Shown one piece after another: positions 35,701 to 47,979 of a DNA stretch of 64,000 bases. The stretch is from NCBI GenBank assembly GCA_003342895.1, contig PTFA01000112.1, positions 246,446 to 310,445 on the forward strand, given 5' to 3'. The position numbers were made by a program, and so were the translations under genes. This DNA comes from Casuarius casuarius (lineage: Eukaryota; Chordata; Aves; Casuariiformes; Casuariidae). Position 1 is the stretch's first letter. Each line of letters starts with the position of its first letter. The notes below the pieces were generated by a model. The model saw nothing but the letters and a program-made list of their open reading frames with translations. It was not told the origin of the DNA and did no database searches.

Positions 35701-38231
35701 GAACTGATAATCTAAGAGATATTTGCACGATGCTCTGTCATCTCCTTTGGAATTCATTTCTTTCTACTACCACCTCAGCAGCAATCCTCACATGCAAACC
35801 GATTACATACGTTGTAGCAAGGAATCAGCATAGAACAATGTAGTAGTTCATCTAAAGAGCATATTGTGTGTAAGGTGCCCCCAAAGTCTGCTGTCCGTGT
35901 GTCTGCCACACCAGTCACAGTCTAGAGGGATTCTAGCAGTTTATGACAGACAGACCTTTTCAGTGTCTCTCAGTAGTGCTTAGATTTGGATTTCATTTCA
36001 TAAAACCTGTAGTGCACTGAAGCTTCCTAAGTTGTTATATTCATGGATTGATGTTTTCACAGGATGTTTAGATGGCCATCTGAAACCAATCAGCCATATC
36101 AATACAGTTGTTATGCTAATTCGTTATTCTGTGCGTAGAAACCCTTTTCAAAATAACTTTAATAAGTTCATCACTATTGTATGTTAAGCATCTCAGAAAT
36201 CCCCACTACAAATGTTTTGGTTTATTATTTGTGTTTTTAGACTAAATAGCAGAGTGTTTACGTTGAATCATCACAAAGTATTCTCCATTTGTTGGAATAT
36301 ATTTTTATGGAAGTCAGTTTTTAGGTAAGGCTAGAATTTGTATTTCTGGTGCTTGACAATACTGTCTTTTGTCCTCTATATTTGCAGATACAGTTAGAGA
36401 ATTCTAATGGATTAGTAAAATGGGATTTTCCTTTGCAAAAACTCTGTTCACAGACCGTCATGAAACAGCTGTATTATTATTCCTATTTTCAATTAACATC
36501 TAAATGAATTTACCAGCATACAGCCTTTGAGTCTGTAGCTCTACAGAAAACCCCAGGGGCCTTTTTAAAATACAGGTACAACACTTGTTACCGTCCAAGG
36601 CTGCAACACAGTAGCTGATTTTAATGAGAGATTGCATATTTTTTTTCCGCAGCTCAGACACTTCATTTTTATGACCCTTCATGTGATTAGACATTGGTTG
36701 GTAAGAGAGGCAGGACTCTAGGCAGGAGAAATAAGAGGGAAACTCTTTCCTTTTTAAACTGTGGTAGTTAGGCCCAATATACTTTGCCACAAGTCTTTTG
36801 TAAAACTGACACCATGACAGATCAGGAGAGGCAACAGATATGGCTAAGCAATAAAAGTAGAAAAAATGTGCATTTATGGACTAGAATGCCAAGTGTATTA
36901 TGGATGTGTTGGCTGCATCAGGTTGTTCCAGTCCAGGTCTGGAAAAACAGGAGAGGTGTTCAGGTATGTTGGCCAGGTTATCACAAGTGGAAGCAAGTAG
37001 GAGCTCAGTCAATTAGTCTCATGTGACACTTTTCCTGGCGGAGAGTCAGGTAACTTTCATCCCTGATAAGCCTTCCAAAATGCACTGCAAAATTTTTTGC
37101 ATTCAAAACCTTTATAGCTTACAAAAAATAACTACTTTCTGTGCGCCTTGTCTCTTGCACAGAATTCTTGTTGTGTCTGAAGACATAAGATACAGCTGTG
37201 TCCAGTACCCAGCACTGGGTTGTCTACTCTTGTGCTGCTCTTAATACTCTCTTGAAATACTCTGAGTTTATGTTGCTCCAAAGGGTCAATGCACTACAGG
37301 CACAACTTCTTCCCTTCTGCAAAATACCTCTGGAACAGATGGGAGAGGGAGTGGAGTGGAGCTGCCACAAGCACCCCCCAGGGCTCTGTGCAGCTCTGAC
37401 TGCTCCAGAATTAATGGGCCAAAGTCTCTGTGAATGTTAAGACCATGCCGTAGCTGTTCCTCGTTATCCTTAACCCTTCCTCCTCCACTGCCATGTGCAG
37501 AGCAGGCACAGGGAAAAGAGTAAATTCTCTATCCTTCCACCCTAGATCTGCCAGGATTACAGTATTCAAGGCAGCTTTCCCCAGTGGTGACAATTTGGCA
37601 GCCTCCTGCACACGCACCAGAGTGAGGAAACTCCGGAGTTCTGTGCTGGAATCACTCTGTGCCTTGAACTATGCAGGACTTTATGCCTTGCAGGAAAGAG
37701 CAATGTTACTGAAAAATCAGCAGTGCTTGTAAGTGTGGATTTCAGATTCATTCTGTGATTGACTTAGGAACCTGGACTTCTCTGGAAAAGCTGACTCTCA
37801 TGTGAAATGTCTGGGAGGCCGAATGGGACTGTTTAACAGGATGAAGTGTCACTGCAGCAAGCCTGTTTGGAGCAGATTCCTGCAATACTTGTAGCTTTCT
37901 GCTTGGCTGGGGTTAGGGAATCTCTTGTCTGAGAACTGACACTCAACAAGTTAGCGCTTGCTGCCTGCTCACTTTCTGCATGATGATGTGGTAGAGGAGC
38001 AACCCTAGAAGCTCATGGAGACTCAGGAAAATGTTGATTGCAGAAGAGGGGAGGCGCTTGTGAGAATCAGTGTAGTCTTCCATCTGTTCTGCTACATGTG
38101 CCTGGTCATTTGTTCCTGCACCTACACATGGGATAGCAGCATGGCACGTCAGGACCCAAAGTGGTAACAGCTTGGCTTTGAGCTGGGCCCTCCTGTTAAA
38201 ATCAGAAATTGTAAGACTGGGGTTGTTCTGC
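32761..38231. other. Intergenic, no recognised gene
   Basis: Moderately AT-rich sequence with T-rich tracts near 34030-34052. No exon, RNA gene or repeat family recognised. Confidence 0.6.
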
Positions 38232-38256
38232 TTTTTTTTTTTTTTTTTTTTTTTTT
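38232..38256 (-). repeat. T(25) homopolymer
   Basis: A pure T run. It could be the poly(A) tail of a minus-strand retro-insertion lying to its right, but I recognise no element there and no clear target-site duplication. Confidence 0.9.
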
Positions 38257-38639
38257 CCTAAAAATGTTTCATTGTTGCTACTGTGTTGCATGCACTCTCC
38301 AACCAGCTTCTGCAAAGTTAGGTTGCTGCATGGAGGCAACAGTCCCACAGGTCACTCATGCAAATAACCTAAATGCTGTGAGTGGTGCACAGAACTGGCA
38401 AAACGAGAAGCTCTTCTCAGCCGTGTCACTTAATGTGCTGCACTGTGGGAAAGTCAGGAAAACAGCCTGGGTTCGTCTGCCCGTCTCTAACATGGGACGA
38501 TGCAAAGAGCACTGCTGCAAGTGCTCTGTGACCCCTGAACGGGAAGTGCCAAGGCTGGCGTTTCATCAGAAGAACTGTCAGCCTCCTAGACTTGCTCATA
38601 TTTGTTGGGCCTTCTGAGACCTCTGTGGGGAAGGATTTT

Positions 38640-38700
38640 CATCTCCTCTCTTACAGCTGGGAAAATAGAGGCCTAAATAGGCTTGAGTCAATGATACAGA
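38640..38700 (+). repeat. Decayed MIR/L2-like fragment
   Basis: TCATCTCCTCTCTTACAGCT, GGGAAAATAGAGGCC and GTCAATGATACAGA follow the order of the ancient retroposon motif 'cccattttacagatggggaaactgaggc...aaggtcacac'. Confidence 0.45.
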
Positions 38701-39485
38701 CTTCAGCTCTAGCTCAAGAGCTGCTGGTGCCCGTTACGGAGAGATTTCAAAGTGGAAGGGCTTAAGCAGGCCACCAAAGCCCTCCTCAAAAGCTAAGCAC
38801 AAGCTGGGGGCTCCTTTGAGTGGGGCCCCAACCAGTGAGTTGTTAGTAGGTCACAGCAGTGTCAGGCAGAGAATCAGGCCTGCTGCTGCTTTAGGGGATT
38901 AGAGCATCACTGCAGGGAATGCAGAAGCAAGCACCATTTCTTGCTTGAAGTCTTGCCTGTAGAAAAGGAGTTCCTGCAAAGACCGTCACTCTCCCATTTG
39001 GTCTTTCTCTGTCTCTCATTCTTCCATCTCCCCTTCTGCCATTTGTGCTGCCTGCCTGTTTGTTTGTTGGCTGAGTGCCTGCTGAATTATTTACCAGCCT
39101 GACTGAATTAAGCAGCAGCAAAAGCAGGCAAGTGAATCCCACCTGAGACTTTCAGGGAGGAGGGGGGTGGAAAAGAGGGGGGTTTGATACATAGTGCTTA
39201 ATTAAATGCACCAGCCCCTTCCAGGCAAAACCTTGTGGGAGGGGAAGCCCTTCTATTGCCCTGGGACAGAGCTGAGGAAAGCTGAGTGCATGGCTAAGGC
39301 ATCAGCTCAGGTGGCAGTGTGCTTCCTCTGTAAGCTGAGTGGGGGTCCTGCCACTGGGAGTTGCCTTCAGCCCTTGCAAGCGTCATGTCAGCGTGCTGGG
39401 ATGTAGCAGGGCTGTCAAGCAGCCATTTGCCTCTGCCACATCAGTTGCTCAGCCTACTGTTTTTGTGATGGTTGTTGTGCTGTGT

Positions 39486-39600
39486 GGGGTTAATTGGGTT
39501 AATGAGCACATTGTACTTTATTAGAGGCTGCATTGGTCAATTATGCTAATTATTGTCTCTCCCAAAGTGCCACGGTTAGCAAGGATGTTTAAAAGGACAG
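39486..39600. promoter_or_regulatory. TAAT-rich cluster, candidate conserved noncoding element
   Basis: Homeodomain-type sites GGTTAATTGGGTTAATGAG and CAATTATGCTAATTATTG (POU/octamer-like ATGCTAAT) plus an inverted CCAAT box (ATTGG) lie within 80 bp. Motif clustering only. Confidence 0.3.
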
Positions 39601-42600
39601 GAGTTCTTGCACCACCCACTAGATCAGAGCTGAGTATCTGGACACCAAAAGACTTCTCTCTTTATCAAACAGTGGTGCACTGGTGCCTTCTGTGAGGAAA
39701 TATCTCCTTGTTGGCCTGTCTCTCTCCTAGCAAGAATGTTCAAGTGCAGCACACAGTCCTTGGCTCATGCAGGTCCTCTCCTCGCTATATGTCTCCCAGC
39801 TCTAAGTTGGAGATGGAGAAACTGAGACATAGATCATTCTGTAATATATCTGCTCTGGTGCCTCTCTCCCTAGAGCACAGGAGCTCTAGTTTGGTCACTT
39901 TTTCCAAGCCAGTGCTCCCTACCTTGTGGTGGGTCACAGCGTTGTGACTCTGGAGTGTGCCTTCATCACAGTTCTTCAGACTGTAGCAATTGGTTCAAAT
40001 GCCAGCAATCTTCCCAAGACTCCATCCTCCTCCCTGGCACACTTCAGAAGTAAGCTGCTGAAAAGCAGCTCTTTCCACAGTTCACTGTTTGTGAAGATGC
40101 CGAAGCAGGTTCTGAGTTGTAGATATGCCATTCTTGCCTGCTCTTTAGGTTTCATCACTTTGTTATGCATGTGTTTATTTATGCAGTCCTGGCATATATT
40201 AGCAATCCTGGCTCTTCCTAATACAGAGGTTGCCCATTAAAAATAACCAGAGGAAGCCTTTGTGCCCCCAACTAGCTTTATTGTTTATAGACACTGAGCA
40301 GATGCGAACTGTAGAGCTGTGTGGGGTTTGAGAAGAGTTATCCTCTCTGCTTCCCTGAACAGGTGCAATGCTCACTGAGGTTATCGTTGGCTTCAGTGAG
40401 AGCAGTACTGAAGCTGAGAACTAGGGAATGCCACAATGTGCTCCAAGGCATCTTTGATACTGATCTGAAACATGTCTGTGTAAACAATATAGTACCCAAT
40501 GTGTGGTACAACCTTTCCAAAAAGCTGGTTAAGCATTTGCTGGTTAACTGATGCTGAGTTTCATGCTAGTTCCAATGTGTCCAGTTACTACTTAGGTCTG
40601 GCTGTGCTCATACAGTATAGCTTTAGACTAACAATAAGTTCAGACTACAGAATGTGACATCTGAGGCCTAAGCCAGGAACTAATGCACCTCTTAAATCTA
40701 TATACTCTTTCTTTCATACTGTATTCTCCCTGAAAGAGTTTTCCTCTCACTCAATTTAATACGGAATACCATCTTTCTGCTAAGCTACTTGTGAACCTGG
40801 GAATGCATCAATTGCACAGGTACACCATGATCATCTTTGTCTTAGGCCAGTTGATTGAGAACTGGTCCCTCTCAGTCATTTCCTCCATGCGTGAATACAC
40901 ATGCTGAGCATATTAAAAGGAGAGTTGTAACCCCTTCAGTCAGCCTGCTTGCACTGCCATTTCCCAAACTTCTGACTTCTTAAGACATCTCGTCCCTTCC
41001 AGAATGTGGTATGTTGGAAGAGGCAACTGATGCAGAATAGTCCTTCTTATCTATAGCATCACTTTTACCATGTGAGGTGGAAAACCACCTCCGGAAGCTG
41101 GCTGAAGAGGGAGCTGGAAACAGCAAGACATGAGAAGAGCACTATGCAATCAAAAGCACATGCCTCACGAATTTATCAGGAACTAACTCTATGGCACTCT
41201 TGCTACATAAATCAACTAATAACGCACCATGTAAAAGATCATATACAACAACTCACCGTTTCCTTTCCATTTCTGCTATTTCCCTGTTTCTGAAATTCAC
41301 TGTACAGTTGGTGTGAACGTTCTGCACACACATGCTGCTCTGTTACAGAGATATGTATGTGGCCTATCAGGTGATGGATTTTCCTTGAATAACCTATGCC
41401 AGTACTGTCATGTTTTGCATCAACAGTAAGTGATTTCGTATTGCATAAAGCATAGGGTTTAAAAGAATTGATGACTCCCTTCTGGCTTTATTCCAGATAG
41501 GGGTCATGTGTTTGGGTTACTGCCCAATGTTTTCTAATAAGTTAATTCCCGCTCTTAGGATCGTAATGGTTGCATCAAGCTCTGCTCCCCTCCACAGTGA
41601 TTACTTAAATAGAAGAAAAAGTGCTTCCTCACTGGATTCCAACCTTCTTTCTCACCCCTCCCCAGCACTGCATGCAGGTGCCTTCACTTTGCACTCGCTG
41701 TGGAAACAGAAGAATCAGGCCTGAAACTGCTGTTAGCAGGAGCAGAAATGTGATGTTCTAAGGCTGCGCGGCAAAGTTCAATTCAACCAGTTCTCTACTG
41801 TCCTCATGTCTACAGCTAATTTAATGTCTGTCTTTAATAAGAAAACTTAACTGTCATGGATCATCAGCAGACATCTAGCTAGATTTCAGCAAAGCACTTT
41901 ATAAAATATCTCACGGGCATATTATTTTCTTAGGCAGAGAAGACAGAGATTAACACATGACTTGTGAAATGAAAGAGGAGCTGGTGGACAGGAGACTGCA
42001 CAGAAAGAAAAGTCCTAATGGTAGACAGCAGGTACTGGTGGAATTCTGCCAGTGCAAGGTTAATGTATTTATGAATGCTAATTCAGCTACTTATGTATCT
42101 ATTCACTGAATACTGTTTTGATTCCTCAGAAGCATCTGTATACACAAAATTATTAGAAGTAAGGGCCCCTCTTCCTTTGGCTTTGTACCCGTTGACTGGT
42201 ACTCACCTGCTCTTATCTCTGCAAGGGGAAATGACCCTTCCTGGTGCTACTATCACCTACTATGTTTTATGAAGATTTACTGCTCTTTTCTCACTGACTG
42301 CACTGGGGAGACTGGTGTAAAAGTGAATACCCAAGGGACGTATAAGTCAGTAAAACTCATTTTCCATGATTATTTGCATTAGGACAGGGATGGGCTTTCT
42401 GTCAAAGAAAGGGTTATGAAAGTCTTGGTCTGTCGTCCTCAGGCCAGGTCAAAGTTTCCTCCTATATCTACTCCAATCCATTTGTCTGAGTTTCAAAGGA
42501 GAAGAGGATAGACCTACGTACCATGCCAAAGGAGAGAGAATGCTCCTGGCTGATACCACAGCCAACATCAAAGGGAGATTCTCTTCCTGTGCTATTTGTA

Positions 42601-45600
42601 ACCAAAAAGATAGCTGTACACAAACCTCAGAGGAGGGTAATCCTACCTCAGGCTCATAACAGGCCGTGCAGCTGCCACTGCGGTACAATAGCAAAGGTAA
42701 AGGCCCTTTCCCCGCTTGGCAGACTTGATAGAAAGATGTTGGAAAAGATCATCTGCGCATAGGAGAGCAGGTACATGGGGTGGAGGGAGCCCAGATGGGA
42801 CAAGAGGGAGACATTCAGAAATGACAAGGGAGAAGAGATCATATGGGACTGGAAGAGAGGATTTAAGGTATCCAAAATAAGAGGTGGGGTACTGTGGGAG
42901 GATACAGACAGGAGCTTACCTTGGCAGCGGTCTGGAGAGGGCATTCTTCTTCTCTTCTTTTTTCCTTCCCAGCCTCTGCCCTGATCCCCAATATTCTTTC
43001 TCCCATATCTTTGTCCCATAAATACTTTAACCAGCTTCTTCCATGGCAAGTCAGTCCAGCCCACATTCTGCACTGCTCTGCTATCAGTGACTGGTCAGTC
43101 TGTACTGTTTCTCAGTTTTGTTGAAATCCATTCTTTTCTATTTTCTCTTGTGGAAATTTGATGACAAGAACAAACCTTCAGATCTGTCCCACTGGTAGGA
43201 GATGATGTGTGAAGAGGGAGAGGTGAAAGAAGGCATCATTGCTAAGGACTTCAGAGCCATTTTCTCTCCCACTCATGGATGTTCACTAAAGAGGTGTTTT
43301 GGTTTAACTGTAGCTTATTGGATTATGTGATTATGGCATTTGAATTCTCTATTAGATCTTTTCTATCTTGGTCCCTCGGGTAGAGGGACTTGTTTTCTGG
43401 CCTTTGATGTGTTTGAAAAGTCAGGCTGTTTGTATCACTGCTCCTTTGCTTTGATTCTTTGACTCCTGCTCTAGGGAGCATTCTGGTGTGCAGAGCTCAG
43501 CTTTGTGTCTACTACATGGGATGTCTTTGTGTTTTATTTTGTTACTGGGCACGAATCACCCTTCCTGCTCCCTTTTTTGCAAGTTGTCTTGAAAACAGGC
43601 TGACCAGTCCTTTGGGAAGATTTGTGTTTGCTGGAAGCTGTACAGCAAGTTCAGTACTAGATGAGAGAGATGTTACCTTGGCTTGGAAGGGAGGGTAGCT
43701 TTCCAGTAGACTACTCTTCCACTACTGTTTTCCAAAGTGAGGGCTTGGTCTAGGCCACTGTTACAGTTAACATGCTGCCTGTGAGTATTACAGCACTACA
43801 GCAGTGCTTTGATTTCCTCTCATCCCCTCTTTCTTCTGTATCTAGAAAAAAATCTAGGTGTTATAGTTCAGTCATCAACAGAATATTCCGCACATTCTGC
43901 CATAGCTGCTCCATCCTGATGATTTTGGCTGAGGTGCCAGGAGAGGACACCCCCTACCCTCGTAGTGGGAGGTAGGAACCTTCACAAAGCAGCACCAGTG
44001 AGCAGAATATCAGGGAAGGGAAATCGGCTTAGCCTGCAAGAAAAGGTCAGGCCCAGCCCGGTAAACCCCATCAGAAAGGGTCGGTGTGGCGAGCCAACTT
44101 CCACTTCATTTGTCACCTGTCAGTGCCGAGCATGCTACACTTAATAGCACAGTCATGCAAAGGACAAAGGGGATTTGTCATGGGGAGAAGTGAGGTAAGC
44201 TATAATTAACTAGAACACTGAAGGGAAAAGGCCATCTTGGAGCTGCTGAGTTTTTCCTGTGAGCTCAGACGTTCTTCACAAGTGCTCCTAACGCACAGGT
44301 CGGCCACTCCCACAGGCCCCTAACAAGCCATTCACAGTTGTATTCTCCACAGAGAGCCAAACCTGGAAATGAGACTGCAAATAAACAGGATGGCTGAAGA
44401 TTTGTGGACATAAGTAATGAATGCAGTGTGATGATCTGTGAGGCTTAGCGCTCCTGTCAATGCAGAGCACAGGGTCAGTCTCCGATGTTGTCTGAGGAAG
44501 CAGAGAGGAGTCTCCCATGCATATACTAATTCTGAAATTAACCTTCCCACCCAGCTTGGGTGAAAAAGGGGTTCATTAGCCCCTGAGGAGAACAGGGTTG
44601 TTGTTAATGGCCACCCCTGGCAACAAGAAACGAGGGGGTTCCTCCCCCTTGCATTTTCCTATCGCATGAGCTAATGCTTATATCTGTGGCAGTTTGTTTG
44701 TGTATAATACCATCTTTCCTGCATGAATTGTTACTGCTGTATTCCAGCTTTTCCAACCATCAAGAACATTCCTGTATTGTCCTTTTGTTTCTGTGTAGTT
44801 TCCAGCCAATGCCATGTCCCTCTATAATGTACCTCAGTGGCCTCCATGACACAGATTGCTTGAATCTTGAAGCGTAAGTTAGCTCATATGGAAACAAGCA
44901 ATTCAGTGACCTCTCTTTCTCCTGAGCCATAGTTTGGAAATAGCTTTGCAAGAACTGACAGTGCCCAAGCAGTGATTTGGCTCCCACATCCTGCTCGTCA
45001 TATGTGAGAGCTGCTCTGGTTTTGCATGGAGACAACTGGCAGAACAGGCTGTGAATGCTGGACACAAATTCTGCCTCACCCCCAAGACTTATAGATTAAG
45101 TGGACCTGAACTATTTTTAAAGGAAATCTTCCAAGTGTCATTAACAACAAAGTCAGAACTGCAGCCTCTCACACAGCTGGGAAACATCTGTAAACACTTG
45201 GAACAGGTAACTGTTTGATGAGGATAAGGTTGATATCAGACTGCGCTCAGCTCTGGAAAAGCTGTAGCTGGTGGGGTTAGCACAGCCTCTGGTTTGGCTT
45301 GGAAGCACATTGTGTTCAGGAAATGTTGGTAAATTGTGGCAGCTCTTTGCTTCTGGAGAGTGTCAGGATGTAGAATACCAAACAAAATGATAATTTACCT
45401 GACAAATACAGCCTTACTTTCTTATGGAATTTTCTTCTTGAATTTACTGATTTTTCAAAAGTAGATGGCTTTCTATGCAATTTTGGAGGGCAGGGGTTTG
45501 GTTTTTCTGCACTGTAATGAGCCATCCTCCCTACATTTGGTAACTATAGTCACAGTCTGTGGTTAAATATCTAAGGTTTTACATTCCCTAACCCTGAAAA

Positions 45601-47957
45601 TAGTTATGGTGCAGATTTTGCTGGGATTAGTTTTATTATTCTGTTTCTGTGAAGACTTGTGCAGGTGGGTTTGCAAGATGCTTTCCATGGCTGTATGCAT
45701 CAGCAGAAATTCAGTTACCCACAGAAATTATGGCAAGAACACAGCAATGCCAAAAAAATGACTCCTGTATCTGAATTAATATTCTGAGGTTTCTTTTGCT
45801 ACATTTGCTCTGAAGACTGTGTGGATGGTTGGGATGTCATAATTTTTATGTTGCTGATAGTTTGGCTCAAGATCAGTGTGGTAATAGGGAGACTCCAAGT
45901 GAGGACCATGCTATGTTGTATAATTGGTGTATATAACCAAAAGACAGTGTTCTATTCTGTGTCTTCTCCACCTACCACCCCAGGATTACCGTTGTCTCAA
46001 TATTAGCAATAATTTGATTTAATTTGTTTGAATGGTTGACAGATTCATCAGGACACTTAAACACACAAAATCAGTAGTCACATTTGCAAATCTTAGCTTA
46101 AAACTTTGAAGAAGTCCAGTGTCTAGTATCTTTTTAGACTTGCTGAAAAACACATTTTCCCCTGTACACACATTCCATGTGGAGAAAAACATTTTTTACC
46201 AATGCATATATTTGCTTTATTTTTTGTGAGCTGTTACAGTCCTGGTCATTTTTTAAAATCATTTTAATTGAAATGTCATGTGAAGTAGATTTGGGGATTC
46301 AGGTCTTTTCTTCGTCATTGTGGAACCATTAAGCAACACTGCAGTTACCCCAAACTTGATGCTATTATTTTTGATGTCAGGAAAGCAGCAGGTCATCTTT
46401 CTTCTCCAGGGCTTCTTGGAAATTTCCAACAAGTCAGATCACGGAATTAATAAGACACACTCCTTGCCCAAAGTGCGAACACTGAGATCACAGAGCACCT
46501 CCTAAATAAATAATAATAAAAAAAAACGATGTAGAAGGCAGAGCTCCATCGCTGCAGCTGTGGCTCATGGTGTCGTCTGGACCTGTGCCGTGCTGAACTG
46601 CTTGGCAGAGCCACCCAAACTGCTGCTGGATAAGATGTCTACTGGGTAGAGTCTGGTGTTATTGGCCTCCCATTTTTATTAGATACCCTTTATGCAGAGT
46701 AAGAAATGTCAAAACACCTGTTGGAAAGACCATGACACAAGTTCTATAGCATCTCCACCACATAAAGTAATATACCAGTGTTACTGAGTCAAGGTTTACT
46801 AAGAGGACTTTTCAGGACTTTTCACTTTGCAAAGAGGGAGAGGGGTTTTTTTTGTTTGGGGTTTTTTTAAGCTTAGCTTAAGGTGAAATAAATCAGTGTA
46901 AATATTTTCATCCAGTTTCAAATCTGATTTAAGATCGCCTGAGAGAAAAGCAAGTATTCTTCCTCTTCCTACTATCTCCTTTTTCAAGTTTATTCTAAGC
47001 AATTGATAATACTTTAAGTAACCACTTTGTGTCTCACTAAATCAATCATCATGGACTAATCCTTGAGGAAGCTTGTCTGTGGGATGTCCAATTGAACTCA
47101 ATTTGAGCACTCTTGAGATTGGAGCAATAAGGGACATTTCTCCTAGCAAAACAAGGGAATATAAGGTTTCAGAAGCTTGGCCTGTACACAAATTTTTTTT
47201 ATCTGTATAAATTATATAGGTGCGGAGTAGGGATTTTTGTCAAAAGAGCTGGGACAGTCTCTAGGCTAGATGATGTTATGAAAATGTGATGGCATTGGAT
47301 GGCAGATGGACATAGTGTTTTCCTGTTCCCCCAAAGAGAATGCTTACACCACAGTCAGATTAGAGACAAACATCACCTTTCCGGTAAAAGATGTTCCCAC
47401 CACGGACTGATGGTACTCTTTACGCTGATCACTGGAAGAGCCTCGGGCAAAGGTGGCCGCTTAGCTTGAGCAGTTTAAATAGGTGGCCAGAGCAAACCTG
47501 TTGGCTCCGGCCGGTAGAGGTAAGCTCCTGTTCTGGGTGATCATGACCGGCCATGTCCTTAAACACCTTTGTACCTCGGGAATCGTAGCAGAAAGCTCTG
47601 CATGTAGACGTAGCTTTTGTTCTCGCTTATAAAGGAATGTTTCAGCGAAACTTGGACATCATCTTTACCTGTTGTAAAGAAGCAAACTAGGGTGGGTACC
47701 AATTAATCTTATATGATTTTTAAGCTGCTTGGCCAAGTCAGTGGCAGCGACAGACCTAGAAACAGAACTCAGGGGTCCTGGCTTTTATCTATCTTTGCTA
47801 ACCATTAGATGATACTTCCTCCAGATGTTTCAGTAAGTGGTGCTATAAAAAGTTCTTGATGTTGCCATTGCAATTCCTCATTTCCAAAGGGCTGCTGCCT
47901 GACTTTGTTTTTAATATCATTGCTTTGAAGCACCATAGCTAGAAGTGACAGTGCCAG
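39601..47957. other. Intergenic, no recognised gene
   Basis: No coding exon, RNA gene or transposon recognised on either strand. An A-rich tract with TAAATAAATAATAATA lies near 46503-46528 and a T/G-rich tract near 46845-46868. Confidence 0.6.
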
Positions 47958-47979
47958 AAATAATAATAACAATAATAAT
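47958..47979 (+). repeat. (AAT)n microsatellite
   Basis: AAATAATAATAACAATAATA type simple repeat. Confidence 0.85.

Noticed and set aside
38264..38617. 117-codon plus-strand ORF after the T run
   Set aside because: Cys-rich, no known domain, and its position after a T homopolymer suggests chance.
39980..40000. GGTTCAAATGCC resembling a tRNA B box
   Set aside because: It lacks the closing C of the B-box consensus, and no A box or cloverleaf could be formed upstream.
47516..47526. Strong donor-like GTAGAG|GTAAGC
   Set aside because: No convincing acceptor or open frame upstream; isolated GTAAGC sites are common.
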